Shown: positions 36,856-47,366 of the stretch, piece by piece
Layout: every line of letters begins with the position of its first letter
Position numbering within the stretch: the first letter of the stretch is position 1
Source: Akkermansia muciniphila
Lineage (GTDB): Bacteria > Verrucomicrobiota > Verrucomicrobiia > Verrucomicrobiales > Akkermansiaceae
DNA: 64,000 nt
Assembly (NCBI RefSeq): GCF_030848305.1
Contig: NZ_CP114598.1
Span: 620,001 to 684,000, forward strand
Direction of reading: 5' to 3'
The notes under the pieces: model-generated
The model's database searches: none
The model's input: only the letters and a program-made list of their open reading frames with translations
Told to the model about the DNA's origin: nothing
Made by a program: the position numbers and the translations under genes

Positions 36856-36888
36856 CCCCGTCTGCTTCCTGCGCAGTCGGGGCTTTTT
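36856..36888 (+). terminator. Intrinsic terminator of the purine cluster
   Basis: Stem CCCCG-T-CTGC with GCAG-T-CGGGG (36856-36882, one T-T mismatch) then CTTTTT. It is 29 bp past the SDR-like gene. Confidence 0.75.
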
Positions 36889-36971
36889 ATTCCCCGCCTT
36901 CAAAAAGAGCTCCACTGCAGGAGCCGTGCTTTCCTGTTGAGCGCATGCCGGAACGGTGCTATACAAAAGCC

Positions 36972-38051
36972 ATGAAGATCAGCGACGACAGCCTTGAATT
37001 CTTAACGGAACTTCTGGAAACCCCCAGCCCGTCCGGCTTTGAAATAGACGCCCAGCGCATCTGGGCGGACGAACTGCGCAAATATACGGAAGACGTCCAG
37101 TGCGACACCTACGGAAATACCTGGGCCGTCTTCCACGCGGACGCGGAAGAAGCCCCCACATTGATGATTGAAGCCCACGCGGATGAAATCGGCTTCATGA
37201 TCCGCCATATCACCAAGGACGGCTTCCTGTATGTGGAACGCGTAGGCGGTACGGATACGGCCATCGCGCGGGGGCGCCGCGTGCGCTTCCTGGGTTCCCA
37301 GGGCGAAGTGATGGGAGTAACCGGAAACACGGCCATCCACTTGCGGGAACCCGGAGAAAAGGAACCCAAGATTTGGGAAATTTACGTTGACGTAGGCGCC
37401 TCCTCCGACAAGGAAGTAGCGGAACTCGGCCTGCGCGTGGGCCATGTGGGCGTTTACTGCGACGGCCCCATGCTGATGAATGAAAACAAGCTGGTATGCC
37501 GGGCTCTGGACAACCGGCTGAGCGGCTTCATCCTGTCGGAAATAGCCCGCAAACTGTGCAAGCTGAAAAAGCCCGTCGCCTGGAACGTGGTGCTCGTCAA
37601 CGCCGTGCAGGAAGAAGTTGGCTGCATTGGCGCGGGAATGATTACCCACCGCCTGCGCCCGGACGCGGCCATCTGCATTGACGTGACTCATGCCACGGAC
37701 TCGCCCGGACTGGACAAAGGCAAATTTGGCGATATCAGGCTTGGAGGCGGCCCTGCGGTCATCCACGGCACGGCCAACCATCCCAATCTGGTGGCCCGTC
37801 TGGAAATCGTGGCGGACAAGAACAAAATACCGCTCCAGCATGAAGCCGCCGGACGCCGCACCGGAACGGACACGGACAGTATCTACATCTCCCGCGACGG
37901 CGTGGCCTCCGCGCTGGTGTCCCTCCCCCTGCGTTACATGCATTCCCCGGTGGAAACGGCCTCTCTGACAGATGTGGAAAACACCATCAAGCTGCTGCTG
38001 GAACTGGTCAAATCCCTGACGCCGGAAGACTCTTTCGGCCACAGGCTGTAA
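36972..38051 (+). CDS. M42-family metallo-aminopeptidase
   Basis: Cytoplasmic peptidase of the M42 (TET aminopeptidase) family. The 359-residue protein has SPSGFE at the N-terminus, metal ligands in EAHADEIGF (His), RALDNRLSG (bridging Asp), VQEEVG (catalytic and metal Glu), CIDVTHATDSP (Asp) and YMHSPVE (His). All five ligands are in order, so it should be active. It degrades short peptides after import. The ATG at 36972 starts the aligned family sequence; the earlier ATG at 36945 is rejected. Confidence 0.93.
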   Translation: MKISDDSLEFLTELLETPSPSGFEIDAQRIWADELRKYTEDVQCDTYGNTWAVFHADAEEAPTLMIEAHADEIGFMIRHITKDGFLYVERVGGTDTAIARGRRVRFLGSQGEVMGVTGNTAIHLREPGEKEPKIWEIYVDVGASSDKEVAELGLRVGHVGVYCDGPMLMNENKLVCRALDNRLSGFILSEIARKLCKLKKPVAWNVVLVNAVQEEVGCIGAGMITHRLRPDAAICIDVTHATDSPGLDKGKFGDIRLGGGPAVIHGTANHPNLVARLEIVADKNKIPLQHEAAGRRTGTDTDSIYISRDGVASALVSLPLRYMHSPVETASLTDVENTIKLLLELVKSLTPEDSFGHRL

Positions 38052-38337
38052 TACGGAGCGGACGGCGGCATCGCTGACAACATGAGGACATGAACCGTCC
38101 TGCCGGGGAAAGGCGCGCAAAACGGCCATTTCCCCGGCCTGCTTCCATGCGGCTGCATGGAAGAGCCCCCTTATATGGAGCAGGGCGTAACCATTGGCCT
38201 TGCAGGCGTCCTGCGGCTTCATTCGGTACTGCAATGGCTGCCGTCACTACCCGCTCGATGGTTCCCGGCCTCCTCTCCCGGAACATTTTCCCGGAAACTA
38301 TCCCGAACCGGAAAACGGCAGAAGTCTTTCCTTCCGG

Positions 38338-38811
38338 TCACATTTCACTGAAATCCAGCCGGGTCACATTAAAGTACGTTTTTCCCTTCCGGCAGGAATC
38401 CCACAGGAGAATAAGCATGAGGAAAAAGAGGACCAGCCTCCAGGCCACTTCAAAGGGATAACTGGTTACCGCCCTCTCCACGCCGATGCAGTTGCAGGAG
38501 AGGGAAAGCCCCCTGGTCCAGCCCTGGACGAATAACGCCACGAACGTGAATGTCAGCGCGCTGCCCAGCAGCGCGGCCCCGGCGCAGGTTCTGCGGAACA
38601 GGAGCCCCAGCCCCACCACAATTTCACACGACACCCCCAGGCAGGCTAGGGGATGACCCCAAGCCTCCGGGAAAATGGCGAAACGGTCGATCGTCTCCTG
38701 AAGCTGGTCCAGATGAAACAGCTTGCGCACCGCGACGAACAGGAAAAAGCCCCCCATCCCCAGCCGGAGCAGGAGCAGACAGAAACGGACGATTTTTTCC
38801 CTTAGCATCAT
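38338..38811 (-). CDS. MauE/DoxX-like membrane protein
   Basis: A 157-residue protein with four membrane helices (FCLLLLRLGMGGFFLFVAVRK and following). The segment SLSCNCIGVER between helices 3 and 4 resembles the Cys pair of MauE-type DoxX relatives, which help handle disulfides in exported proteins. Partner is unknown. Its start codon is 13 bp past the stop codon of the GH2 gene on the same strand, so they form an operon with the GH2 gene first. Confidence 0.75.
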   Translation of the reverse strand: MMLREKIVRFCLLLLRLGMGGFFLFVAVRKLFHLDQLQETIDRFAIFPEAWGHPLACLGVSCEIVVGLGLLFRRTCAGAALLGSALTFTFVALFVQGWTRGLSLSCNCIGVERAVTSYPFEVAWRLVLFFLMLILLWDSCRKGKTYFNVTRLDFSEM

Positions 38812-38824
38812 TGGCGTATTCCGC

Positions 38825-41563
38825 TTATTCGAAGTGGGTTTGCTGGGCGCTCACCTTTTCATTGCGCAAACTGTTCAGTTCATGGCGCACCTTTTCCAGC
38901 TCCATCTGAAGGGATTTCTCCCGTTCGGAGACAGAAGCCGCGGCGGAAGACGGCGTCCCGGCAGCTTTCTTCCCGCAGCCTACGGCGTCTTCCGTAAAGA
39001 GCATTTTCAACCCGGGAGCCTTCGTGTCAAACTTTATAACGCCGGAAACAGGCTTTTGGGAGCCGGGATGCTTCACGGAGGCCCTCACCGTCACCGTGCC
39101 GGGCTTGGCGCCCAGACGCACCAAAGCCGGAGCGGAACCCCATTTAACGGGCTGGGTCAGCGTGCCGTCCGGAGAATCCGTCAGCAGCTCGGCAGGACCT
39201 TCCACGGAAAAGACAATCTCCTCATCATTCAGGCGCTTCACCGTTCCGCGGTCATCCGTAACCTCCGCCACCACGGCAAACACGTCGGAACCGTTGGCGT
39301 ACAAATCCACGCCATCTTCCCGATCCAGAGTCAACCGGATTTTTTCCGCTCTCCGGGCCGGGCGGACTTCATGCCTGGCCACCACCTTGCCGCCTATCAG
39401 GCCTTCCGCCACCAGTTTCACCGCGCCCTCCTTGCCGGACCGGGCAAGCTTCTTGTTTTCCATGAAATCCCAGGCTTTCGGGAACACGACGGGCACACGC
39501 TTGAGGCCGCCGGGACAGAATGCCACCTTCTTTTCCACCGGAAGCCCTCCGTTGACGCTCAGGCGGACGGAATCACAATTGGAAAACACCGTCACGTCTT
39601 CCGGAGAAAAAGGAGTGCATTCGTTGGCAATGTGCACCACAGGGCCGGAACCGGACCCGTTGAGCGTCTTCTGGGGACGCTGGGACATAAACGCGAAATA
39701 GGAAGTCTTGGGCTGACGGAAAGCATCCATCATGCCTCCGTAGAAAGGATCCGGATGATAGCCGCGCTGATGGTCGAAAGGATGCCACAGGCAGCCGCCG
39801 AAATGGTAGGCGGGAGCGGCGTTCAGCGTATCGTATGTGGTATATGGGAACGAGGTCTTGAGGTAATGAAGGGCCTGCACCATCATGGGCGCTTCACCCC
39901 AGTGCCGGGCCACGCGGGAGGTGGAATTGTGGGCGGCCCAGGTATCCACGTTATCGCCGAATTCGCGGGTGAAGTAAGGTTTGTTGTTCTTCCTCTCCTT
40001 GATGGACCAGTGTTTGTCGCCTGTAGCCGGGTGGGCATACAGAACCTCATAATGCTGATTGCCCTGAGCCACCGCGTCGCAAGCGGTGTAGCATCCCTTG
40101 TACGGGTATTCCTCATGCACCAGGTCGCGGGCCTTTTTGGCGAAATCCGCCGGGTAATGAGTTTCATTCAAAATAGGCTCCCACATCATCACGGAGGGAT
40201 GGTTCCTGTCCCGGCGCACCATCTGGCGGATATCGTCATACACCCGCTCCGCAAAAGGGCCGCTGCCCCAGAACTGCCAGCCCGGCGTGGCGACGATGAC
40301 GAAAAGGCCCAGGCGGTCGCAGGCGTCCATGAAAGCCGGGTCCTGCGGATAATGAGCGCTCCGGATCACGCGCATGCCTGCCTTCCTCAATTTCACGGCA
40401 TCCTGCCATTGCAGGTTGTTGGGCACCGCATTCCCAAGCATGGCAAAATCCTGGTGCCTGTTGCCGCCAATCAGCTTTTCAGGAAACAGGGCCCCATTGA
40501 GCACCAGCCCCTTTTCCGTTATTTCCACCGTCCGGACCCCCACCCTCATGGAACGGTTGTCCAGCAGATGGACCGGATCTTTAGCATGGTCCCCTCCGGC
40601 GGCATCCCATACTTCCACGCTCAGCGTATACAAATCGGGATTGTCTGGAGACCACGGTTTCACGTTGGAAAGCACAAGAGGGATATCCACTTCACCCGTG
40701 GAATGGGGTGGGATGGCCAGAGGGACCGTCTCCCCGGCGGGATCCACCCCCTTGGGGTCCGTCATCACCGCCTGCACGCGCACCTTCTGTTCCTTATCCG
40801 TCTGGTTGGCCACCTGAACCTTCACCCCTACCTTGCCCTTGCGGGTGCGGGGATCAAAAGATTCCGTCCGGAAAAAAACTCCCCCGCCGGCCACGGTGCC
40901 GGCCTCGTTCGGATCCGTAATATACACGGGACCGGTGGAAATGAGGTACACATCCCGGTAAATACCGCCGAAATAGGAAAAATCCAGGCCTTCCTGGGGT
41001 TTGCCGGGGGGATAGGAAGCGTCGTTGGAATTGTCCGCCTTCACGGCGATGACGTTCTTTTGTCCCGGTTTCAGCCACTTTTCCAGATTGACGATCACGG
41101 GAAGATATCCGCCGAAATGTTCCGCGGCCTTTTCTCCATTTACCCAAACCTCGCTCTTTCCCATGATGCCCTCAAAATACAGGGTGTTCCTCCTCCCCTC
41201 CAGCCGGGAGGGAGGAATGAAAGTTTTCCGGTACCATACCGGCCCCTGGTAGTTGGAGCAGCCGCTGGCCTCTTCCGGAAGAAGTTCAATGCCGTTGGGG
41301 AGGTTGACGGACTCCCAGGAAGAATCGTCGCCATCCGGGCTGGACGCTTCCTCCGGTGCCTTCCGGCCCTTGAACAGCTTCCAGCCCACATTCATGCCGT
41401 AAACGTCCCTCTTCGTCACGTTTTCCGGCAGGCGGAGAGACCCGGCCACGGAATAGGTTCCCGTAGACGATACGGCCTCCTGATCGGAAACCGTATCGGC
41501 ATAAAGGGAAAAAGAGCCGGCCAGGCATGCCGCCGTTATTCGGATAGCAGTAACTTTCATCAT
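38825..41563 (-). CDS. Secreted GH2-family glycoside hydrolase (beta-galactosidase-like)
   Basis: A 912-residue exported enzyme (signal KVTAIRITAACLAGSFSLYA). Order: sugar-binding jelly-roll domain (WYRKTF, VWVNGEKAAEHFGGYLP), immunoglobulin-like domain, TIM barrel with the acid/base Glu in WEPILNET (about 467) and the nucleophile Glu in YFTREFGD (about 534), then beta-sandwich domains. The last 35 or so residues form a charged coiled coil (SEREKSLQMELEKVRHEL), an uncommon end for GH2 that may mediate oligomerisation. Beta-galactosidase or beta-mannosidase activity cannot be separated by eye. The gene starts with ATG-ATG; either is possible. Confidence 0.88.
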   Translation of the reverse strand: MMKVTAIRITAACLAGSFSLYADTVSDQEAVSSTGTYSVAGSLRLPENVTKRDVYGMNVGWKLFKGRKAPEEASSPDGDDSSWESVNLPNGIELLPEEASGCSNYQGPVWYRKTFIPPSRLEGRRNTLYFEGIMGKSEVWVNGEKAAEHFGGYLPVIVNLEKWLKPGQKNVIAVKADNSNDASYPPGKPQEGLDFSYFGGIYRDVYLISTGPVYITDPNEAGTVAGGGVFFRTESFDPRTRKGKVGVKVQVANQTDKEQKVRVQAVMTDPKGVDPAGETVPLAIPPHSTGEVDIPLVLSNVKPWSPDNPDLYTLSVEVWDAAGGDHAKDPVHLLDNRSMRVGVRTVEITEKGLVLNGALFPEKLIGGNRHQDFAMLGNAVPNNLQWQDAVKLRKAGMRVIRSAHYPQDPAFMDACDRLGLFVIVATPGWQFWGSGPFAERVYDDIRQMVRRDRNHPSVMMWEPILNETHYPADFAKKARDLVHEEYPYKGCYTACDAVAQGNQHYEVLYAHPATGDKHWSIKERKNNKPYFTREFGDNVDTWAAHNSTSRVARHWGEAPMMVQALHYLKTSFPYTTYDTLNAAPAYHFGGCLWHPFDHQRGYHPDPFYGGMMDAFRQPKTSYFAFMSQRPQKTLNGSGSGPVVHIANECTPFSPEDVTVFSNCDSVRLSVNGGLPVEKKVAFCPGGLKRVPVVFPKAWDFMENKKLARSGKEGAVKLVAEGLIGGKVVARHEVRPARRAEKIRLTLDREDGVDLYANGSDVFAVVAEVTDDRGTVKRLNDEEIVFSVEGPAELLTDSPDGTLTQPVKWGSAPALVRLGAKPGTVTVRASVKHPGSQKPVSGVIKFDTKAPGLKMLFTEDAVGCGKKAAGTPSSAAASVSEREKSLQMELEKVRHELNSLRNEKVSAQQTHFE

Positions 41564-41674
41564 GGAATAGGGGAATGCGATTTTAATATACGGAGACTCC
41601 CCGGCGCCACCTTTCATTCATATAATACATCCTTGCAGATAATGCAAATACATATGTCATCCGGCATCTTCCGC

Positions 41675-41703
41675 TTGACCTGGAAGGCATGTTTTTTCAT
41701 AGT
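41675..41703 (+). promoter_or_regulatory. Candidate promoter of mreB
   Basis: TTGACC (41675-41680), 17-bp spacer, CATAGT (41698-41703), about 130 bp before the mreB start. The -10 is weak (four of six). Confidence 0.4.
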
Positions 41704-41827
41704 CGATTCGCCCTGTACGGGATTATCCCGCAGCCCCGGTCCGAGTGCCAGGCTTTCAGTCCCGTGAAAAGGAAGAAGCGAGGTGTTCCTCCACCGGCTG
41801 TTTCAGGGCTACGCCTTTATCCACTAG

Positions 41828-42865
<1,038 letters not shown>

Positions 42866-42904
42866 AGACGCAATCTCCGGAGCAAGCGCTCCGGCCTTGC
42901 GTCT
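42866..42904 (+). other. Strong stem-loop directly after mreB
   Basis: AGACGCAA with TTGCGTCT encloses an inner CCGGAGC/GCTCCGG stem with a 4-nt loop. It starts at the base after the mreB stop codon. No T-run follows, so it is more likely an mRNA-stabilising or processing structure than an intrinsic terminator. Confidence 0.6.
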
Positions 42905-43061
42905 CCCGTACTGCTGCATCACATCAACGCAACTGCCTGCATGATTCCTTTCCGGCCATCTCTACAGCTTCAACTCCAGCCGCTCCTGACGGGAGACGGC
43001 CCACCGGAAACATTACGGGCAATAGCACACCCTAGCTTATTCTCACCCCGTGTTTACAAAA

Positions 43062-44657
43062 ATGCTTAAAAAAATCAAACGGGCCTTCGGCTTCGGATCC
43101 TGTGATCCCATGGAAGGCTCCACTATCATCATTAATGCCGAAAAGCTCGAACGCCGCGTGGCCCTTCTGGAAAACGGCGTATTGGAAGAATACACCATCG
43201 AGCGCGAAGGCGAAGACAACATCGTAGGCGGCATCTTTAAAGGCCGCGTCAAGAACATTGAGCCGGGCCTCAAAGCCATGTTCGTGGACATCGGCCAGGA
43301 AAAAAACGCCTTTCTGCACTTCTGGGACGCGCTTCCCGCCGCGCTGGACTCCAGCCTGGAAGAAATCGAACGCGAAGGCCGGCCGAAAAAACAGCAGCGC
43401 AAAATCACGTCCAAAGACATCCCGGACATCTACCCCATCGGCTCCGAAATCATGGTGCAGGTCACCAAGGGGCCTATCGGCACCAAGGGCCCCCGTGTCA
43501 CAACGAACGTCTCCCTGGCGGGCCGCTACCTGGTCCTGATGCCGTTCACGGACCAGTTCGGCATCTCCCGTAAAATTGAAGATCCCAAAGAACGCCTGCG
43601 CCTGCGCCAGATCATGCAGAAACTGAATGTTCCGGACGGAATGGGCATCATCATGCGCACGGTGGCCCAGGGCCAGCGCTACCGCCACTTTGTCCGCGAC
43701 CTCGCCATGCTGCTGGAACAATGGTACAGCGTAGAAGAAAAGAAGGAGGCCAACCCGGCTCCCGTCTGCGTGTACAAGGAACCGGACCTGATTGAACGCA
43801 CGGCACGGGATTTCCTCACAGACACCGTGGACAACATCATCTGCGACAACGCGGAAACCACGGAGCACATGCGCGCCATTGCCGGAAAAATCTCCCGTCG
43901 CGCCAAGCGCCACATTCAGCACTTCCCCGTGCGCACGCCCATCTTTGAAGAACTGGGAATTGAAAAACAAATCAATGAGGCGTTCCAGCGCCAGGTGCTT
44001 CTGCCCTGCGGAGGCTACCTGGTGATTGACGAAACGGAGGCTCTGATCGCCATTGACGTCAACACCGGACGCAACAAGGGCACCAAGGATCTGGACAAGA
44101 CCATTCTGGATACCAATCTGGAAGCCGCCTATGAAATCGCGCGCCAGCTCCGTCTGCGCAACATCGGAGGTCTGGTGGTGGTGGACTTTATCGACATGCG
44201 CCACAGGAAGGACCAGCAGGCCGTTTACAAGGCCATGAAGGACCGCCTGAAACGGGACAAGGCAAAAACCCAGGTACTGCAGATCACTCCCATCGGCCTG
44301 ATGGAAATGACGCGCCAGCGGCTCAACGAGAGTCTCCGGGAATCCGTTCATGATCCGTGCCCGTACTGCGGAGGCAGGGGACGCGTCAAATCCGTGATGA
44401 CCATGAGCGTGGAAATCCAGCGGCAAATTTACGCCTGCATCCAGAAATACCGGGACACCATCGGAGACATGGTCATCGTCGTCAACTCGGAAGTGCTCTC
44501 CCGCTTCAAGAATGAAGACGCCAGCCTGCTCATGGAACTGGAACGCCAGCACAGCGGAAGGCTGATCTTCCGGGGCGACCACAACCAGCACCGCGAATCC
44601 TTCGCCATTTACGACGCCCGGTACGACAACAAGCCCCTCTACCAGTCCGGGCAATAG
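43062..44657 (+). CDS. rng: Ribonuclease G/E-family endoribonuclease
   Basis: A 531-residue RNase G/E catalytic core. S1 domain (GGIFKGRVKNIEPGLKAMFVD begins at about residue 66), an insert rich in Lys/Arg (RPKKQQRKITSKD), 5' sensor and DNase-I-like domains with the two catalytic Asp in AIDVNTGR and VVVDFIDMR, and the zinc-link CPYCGG near residue 437. There is no long C-terminal degradosome scaffold, so it is of RNase G size. A GTG at 43050 would add four residues; the ATG at 43062 is taken. It follows mreB, as rng does at a distance in proteobacteria. Confidence 0.93.
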   Translation: MLKKIKRAFGFGSCDPMEGSTIIINAEKLERRVALLENGVLEEYTIEREGEDNIVGGIFKGRVKNIEPGLKAMFVDIGQEKNAFLHFWDALPAALDSSLEEIEREGRPKKQQRKITSKDIPDIYPIGSEIMVQVTKGPIGTKGPRVTTNVSLAGRYLVLMPFTDQFGISRKIEDPKERLRLRQIMQKLNVPDGMGIIMRTVAQGQRYRHFVRDLAMLLEQWYSVEEKKEANPAPVCVYKEPDLIERTARDFLTDTVDNIICDNAETTEHMRAIAGKISRRAKRHIQHFPVRTPIFEELGIEKQINEAFQRQVLLPCGGYLVIDETEALIAIDVNTGRNKGTKDLDKTILDTNLEAAYEIARQLRLRNIGGLVVVDFIDMRHRKDQQAVYKAMKDRLKRDKAKTQVLQITPIGLMEMTRQRLNESLRESVHDPCPYCGGRGRVKSVMTMSVEIQRQIYACIQKYRDTIGDMVIVVNSEVLSRFKNEDASLLMELERQHSGRLIFRGDHNQHRESFAIYDARYDNKPLYQSGQ

Positions 44658-44682
44658 CCTGAAAATCAAATCCGGCTTTCCG

Positions 44683-44713
44683 GGCCGGGCGATACTCTCG
44701 CCCGGCCTTTTTT
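44683..44713 (+). terminator. Intrinsic terminator of rng
   Basis: Perfect 10-bp GC-rich stem (44683-44692 with 44698-44707), 5-nt loop, six T. It is 26 bp past the stop codon and 9 bp before the next start codon. Confidence 0.9.
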
Positions 44714-44721
44714 ACGCCGCC

Positions 44722-45843
44722 ATGAACAACATCCCCACTTCTCCGAACGACCCCGTCAACACGGACATCCTGCTGGTGGCGGAAGACCGCATCAAAGGAT
44801 TCCGCCGCCGGCCCTTTCATGCTATTTCCGAACAATGCGGCCACCCTGTTCCCGTGGTTATCCAGCGGCTGAAAGCCATGATGGAAGCCGGAGTAGTGCG
44901 CCGCGTGCGCCAGACGCTGCTGGCGACCAAGCTGGCCCAGGGAGCCCTGGTGGCCTGGTCTCTGCCGGAGAAAAAACTGGATGCCGCTTTTGACTGGATG
45001 AAGGAGCAGGACCCTTTTACGGGCCATGTGGTGCTCCGCAATACGGATGCGGCCAATCCCGGCGCCAACTACAGGCTCTGGACTACGGTCAAGGTGCCCG
45101 TGGGATGCAGCACTCCGGAAGAACACTGCGGCATCCTGAAACGCCATATCGGAGCGAACGGCTATGTTCTGCTGCCGGCGCGCGGCGTCTTTGCGCTGGG
45201 AGTGGGACACATGCGCCGCAGGGGACTCAGGCCCGGAGAAAAAACCCCGGAGCCGGCCCCCATGCAGGAAACGAAAACCGTTTCTCTCTCCGAACTGGAA
45301 TGGAAGGTGCTCCTCTCCGTCAAGGAACAGCTCAGGCCTGAGGAAATGGTGGAAGATCCCTGGTCCCTCCGTGCCGCCCGGGAAGGACTGGGAACGGAAG
45401 AATACTGCCGTACGGCGGAAGAACTGGACCGGAAGCAGGTCATCGGCCGTTTCGCCACTTTTCTGGAACATGTAAGAGCCAAAACGAACGACGGCCCCGT
45501 CACCAAATACAACGGACTGTTCCATTGGACGGTTCCCACCGGTATGGAAATCCGGGCTGGAGCGGAATGCGGGCGCCACATCTGCATGACACATTGTTAC
45601 TGGAGAACAGGCGGAGATGTTTTTGGAGGGGCGCAAATCATGGGTGTGGTACACGGATTGGAAAAAAACGCCGTTCTGGAACACAAGGCGGCGATTGACC
45701 GCCATCTGGAGGCCTCCGGCATTCCCATCCTCCACACGGCCGTTTTCTGGGGCGAACGTTCGGAAATCAAGCCTTCCGAGATTTCTCCGGAGCTGTACAG
45801 GAAATGGATGGAAGAAGTAAAAAAAGCTCCCGTTCTGCAGTAA
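44722..45843 (+). CDS. Tandem AsnC/AhbA-like protein (Lrp family or siroheme-decarboxylase-like)
   Basis: A 373-residue protein with two Lrp/AsnC-like halves. The first has a winged-helix start (FHAISEQCGHPVPVVIQRLKAMMEAGVVRRVR) read here only as a pattern over positions 30-61, followed by a ferredoxin-like region with LRNTDAAN and YRLWTTVKVP; the second half starts near SLSELEWKVLLSVKEQ and ends with FHWTVP, THCYWR and HTAVFWGE. This double arrangement resembles fused AhbA-AhbB/NirDL siroheme decarboxylases as much as an Lrp regulator. No other heme d1 or siroheme gene is visible nearby. It starts 9 bp after a terminator, so the promoter must overlap rng's end or transcription reads through. 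Confidence 0.55.
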   Translation: MNNIPTSPNDPVNTDILLVAEDRIKGFRRRPFHAISEQCGHPVPVVIQRLKAMMEAGVVRRVRQTLLATKLAQGALVAWSLPEKKLDAAFDWMKEQDPFTGHVVLRNTDAANPGANYRLWTTVKVPVGCSTPEEHCGILKRHIGANGYVLLPARGVFALGVGHMRRRGLRPGEKTPEPAPMQETKTVSLSELEWKVLLSVKEQLRPEEMVEDPWSLRAAREGLGTEEYCRTAEELDRKQVIGRFATFLEHVRAKTNDGPVTKYNGLFHWTVPTGMEIRAGAECGRHICMTHCYWRTGGDVFGGAQIMGVVHGLEKNAVLEHKAAIDRHLEASGIPILHTAVFWGERSEIKPSEISPELYRKWMEEVKKAPVLQ

Positions 45844-46296
45844 CGCCCCTCTTCCCGCCCATCTCCGGCGGCTCTCCCCTGTCCGAACGGCCTCCCGCAG
45901 AGGCTGTCATGAAGGCACAGCATTTTTCATTCCACAACTGCTGATGCCGGCGCCGCTCTTCTCCCTCCGTCCTGCTGCCTCGCCCGGTTCCCTGTTCCCG
46001 GCGCATAGCGGCCTAATACCGTTTTTCCGAATCTTCCGGAGCCTTTGACATGTCCTCCGCCACTTGGAAAACAGAATTGAAAGAGTTCGTTTCAGGCCTT
46101 CAAAGATGCGCGCTCCAACTTGACGAGTTGTTCATGATCTCCCTGATCACGGGGCGATTTCCCTACCGGATGCACCGGATGAAGTTTCGTCCGCAGAAAC
46201 AGGAGGAATACAAAATAAGGGCCGTCCCTCCTTATGGGGAGGACGGCCCTTGTTAAAGAAAGACCGGCTGGCGAATAAACCTGCCGCATCAATTCA
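45844..46296. other. Intergenic region between convergent genes
   Basis: 453 bp with no supported gene; the short frames here lack protein-like features. It contains only the minus-strand terminator at 46217-46251. Confidence 0.5.
46217..46251 (-). terminator. Intrinsic terminator of the TPR operon
   Basis: Stem AAGGGCCGTCC-CTCC with GGGGA-GGACGGCCCTT around TTAT. On the minus strand it ends in TTATTTTG. It is 46 bp past the stop codon of the 347-residue secreted protein. Confidence 0.8.
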
Positions 46297-47340
46297 TCAC
46301 TGCTTCTTCTGCGGCTCCGAGGGCGCCTGGTCAGGAGCCTTGGCGGGAGCAACAGCGGCAGGATGCTTGTAGGAAACCGCAAAACCGTCGTACTTGGCCG
46401 GCAGTTTCCTGTCCGGGAACATCAGTTCATGCAGACGGTACAGGGCGGCCGCTTCCCTGACAGGAGCGGGACGGGACTTCATCCGCGAATCCGAAATGAC
46501 GGCGTCGGCATTATTCTTTCTGGATTCCGCGACAGCTGCGACGGCGGGATTTTCAAAGAACTTGGCGACATCCGGCATGCGCAGATAGGTATCCAGGGAG
46601 CGGACCACACAGGCGGACGCCAGTTCCTCATCGGAGCCATGCAACAAAACTAGGGCTTCCGCAAAATAATCCAGCGCCTTGTTCCAATCCTGGGCCACCA
46701 TGGAGGCCGCACCCAGGGCATATTTCATCCGCGCCTGCTGGAGGCGGGTGGCATTCTTCTTGGTCGCCAGGAAAGAACCGGCACGGCTTTTCACGCCGTT
46801 CCAGTCCTTATCCGGGATCAGGGCCATGATTTTCGCCACCTCCAGGTCATTCTGGGCGGCAGGAGACAGATTGGATCCTCTGACGGGGAACTTGGCCGCC
46901 AATCCCTTGACTCCAGCCCAGTCCATCATGCGCATGGCGCACTCCAGCTCATAGACGGCCGCCCGGGCGGACAGGCTGTCTTTGATGGAAAGCGTTGAGG
47001 CATACTTGTTCACCAGAGCGTGGAACTTATTGCGGGCTTCCTGGTTCTTCCGGTTTTCCATAGCCACCTTGGCATCCACAAAATCGTCCGTTTCAAAGAT
47101 ATACAGCGTCTTGAAAGCGCTGGCCATCTGTTGAAGGACTTCCTGGGATTCTCTGCTCTCCACAAACTGGATTGCGGGTCCATTGGAGGAAAGGATGTAA
47201 ATATCCGTCGGACGGCCATTCTTGATGGTCGGCGCGGCAACTCTGGCGCGCAGGCGCTGGGGATTCTGGGCGTTCTGGGCCATGGACGGGACCAGGGCGG
47301 ACAAACCGGCCAATACCATTATTACTGAAAGTGCTTTCAT
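46297..47340 (-). CDS. Secreted helical-repeat protein
   Basis: A 347-residue protein with signal peptide (KALSVIMVLAGLSALVPSMAQ). The mature part is strongly helical with TPR-like pairs (KFHALVNKYASTLSIKD, MKYALGAASMVAQDWNKALDYFAEALVLL), a beta-like first segment (RPTDIYILSSNGPAIQF) and a Pro/Ala/Lys tail. It lies 26 bp past the large TPR gene and is surely its operon partner. I do not recognise the family; a periplasmic adaptor role is suggested by the repeats. Confidence 0.78.
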   Translation of the reverse strand: MKALSVIMVLAGLSALVPSMAQNAQNPQRLRARVAAPTIKNGRPTDIYILSSNGPAIQFVESRESQEVLQQMASAFKTLYIFETDDFVDAKVAMENRKNQEARNKFHALVNKYASTLSIKDSLSARAAVYELECAMRMMDWAGVKGLAAKFPVRGSNLSPAAQNDLEVAKIMALIPDKDWNGVKSRAGSFLATKKNATRLQQARMKYALGAASMVAQDWNKALDYFAEALVLLHGSDEELASACVVRSLDTYLRMPDVAKFFENPAVAAVAESRKNNADAVISDSRMKSRPAPVREAAALYRLHELMFPDRKLPAKYDGFAVSYKHPAAVAPAKAPDQAPSEPQKKQ

Positions 47341-47366
47341 ATGATTGATTACTAAACCTCTTGTTA

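Noticed and set aside
38723-41767. A 1,014-codon plus-strand frame opposite the GH2 gene
   Set aside because: Low-information antisense frame covering both the MauE-like and GH2 genes; the minus-strand genes have signal peptide and catalytic residues.
43032-44669. A 545-codon open frame on the minus strand opposite rng
   Set aside because: It is the antisense shadow of the RNase G/E gene. The composition (His, Gly and Val runs) is typical of reverse frames of GC-rich genes, and the plus strand carries intact catalytic motifs.
46050-46256. A 68-codon plus-strand frame between the AsnC-like gene and the TPR operon
   Set aside because: Its 3' end runs through the terminator stem at 46217-46251, which argues against a real gene.
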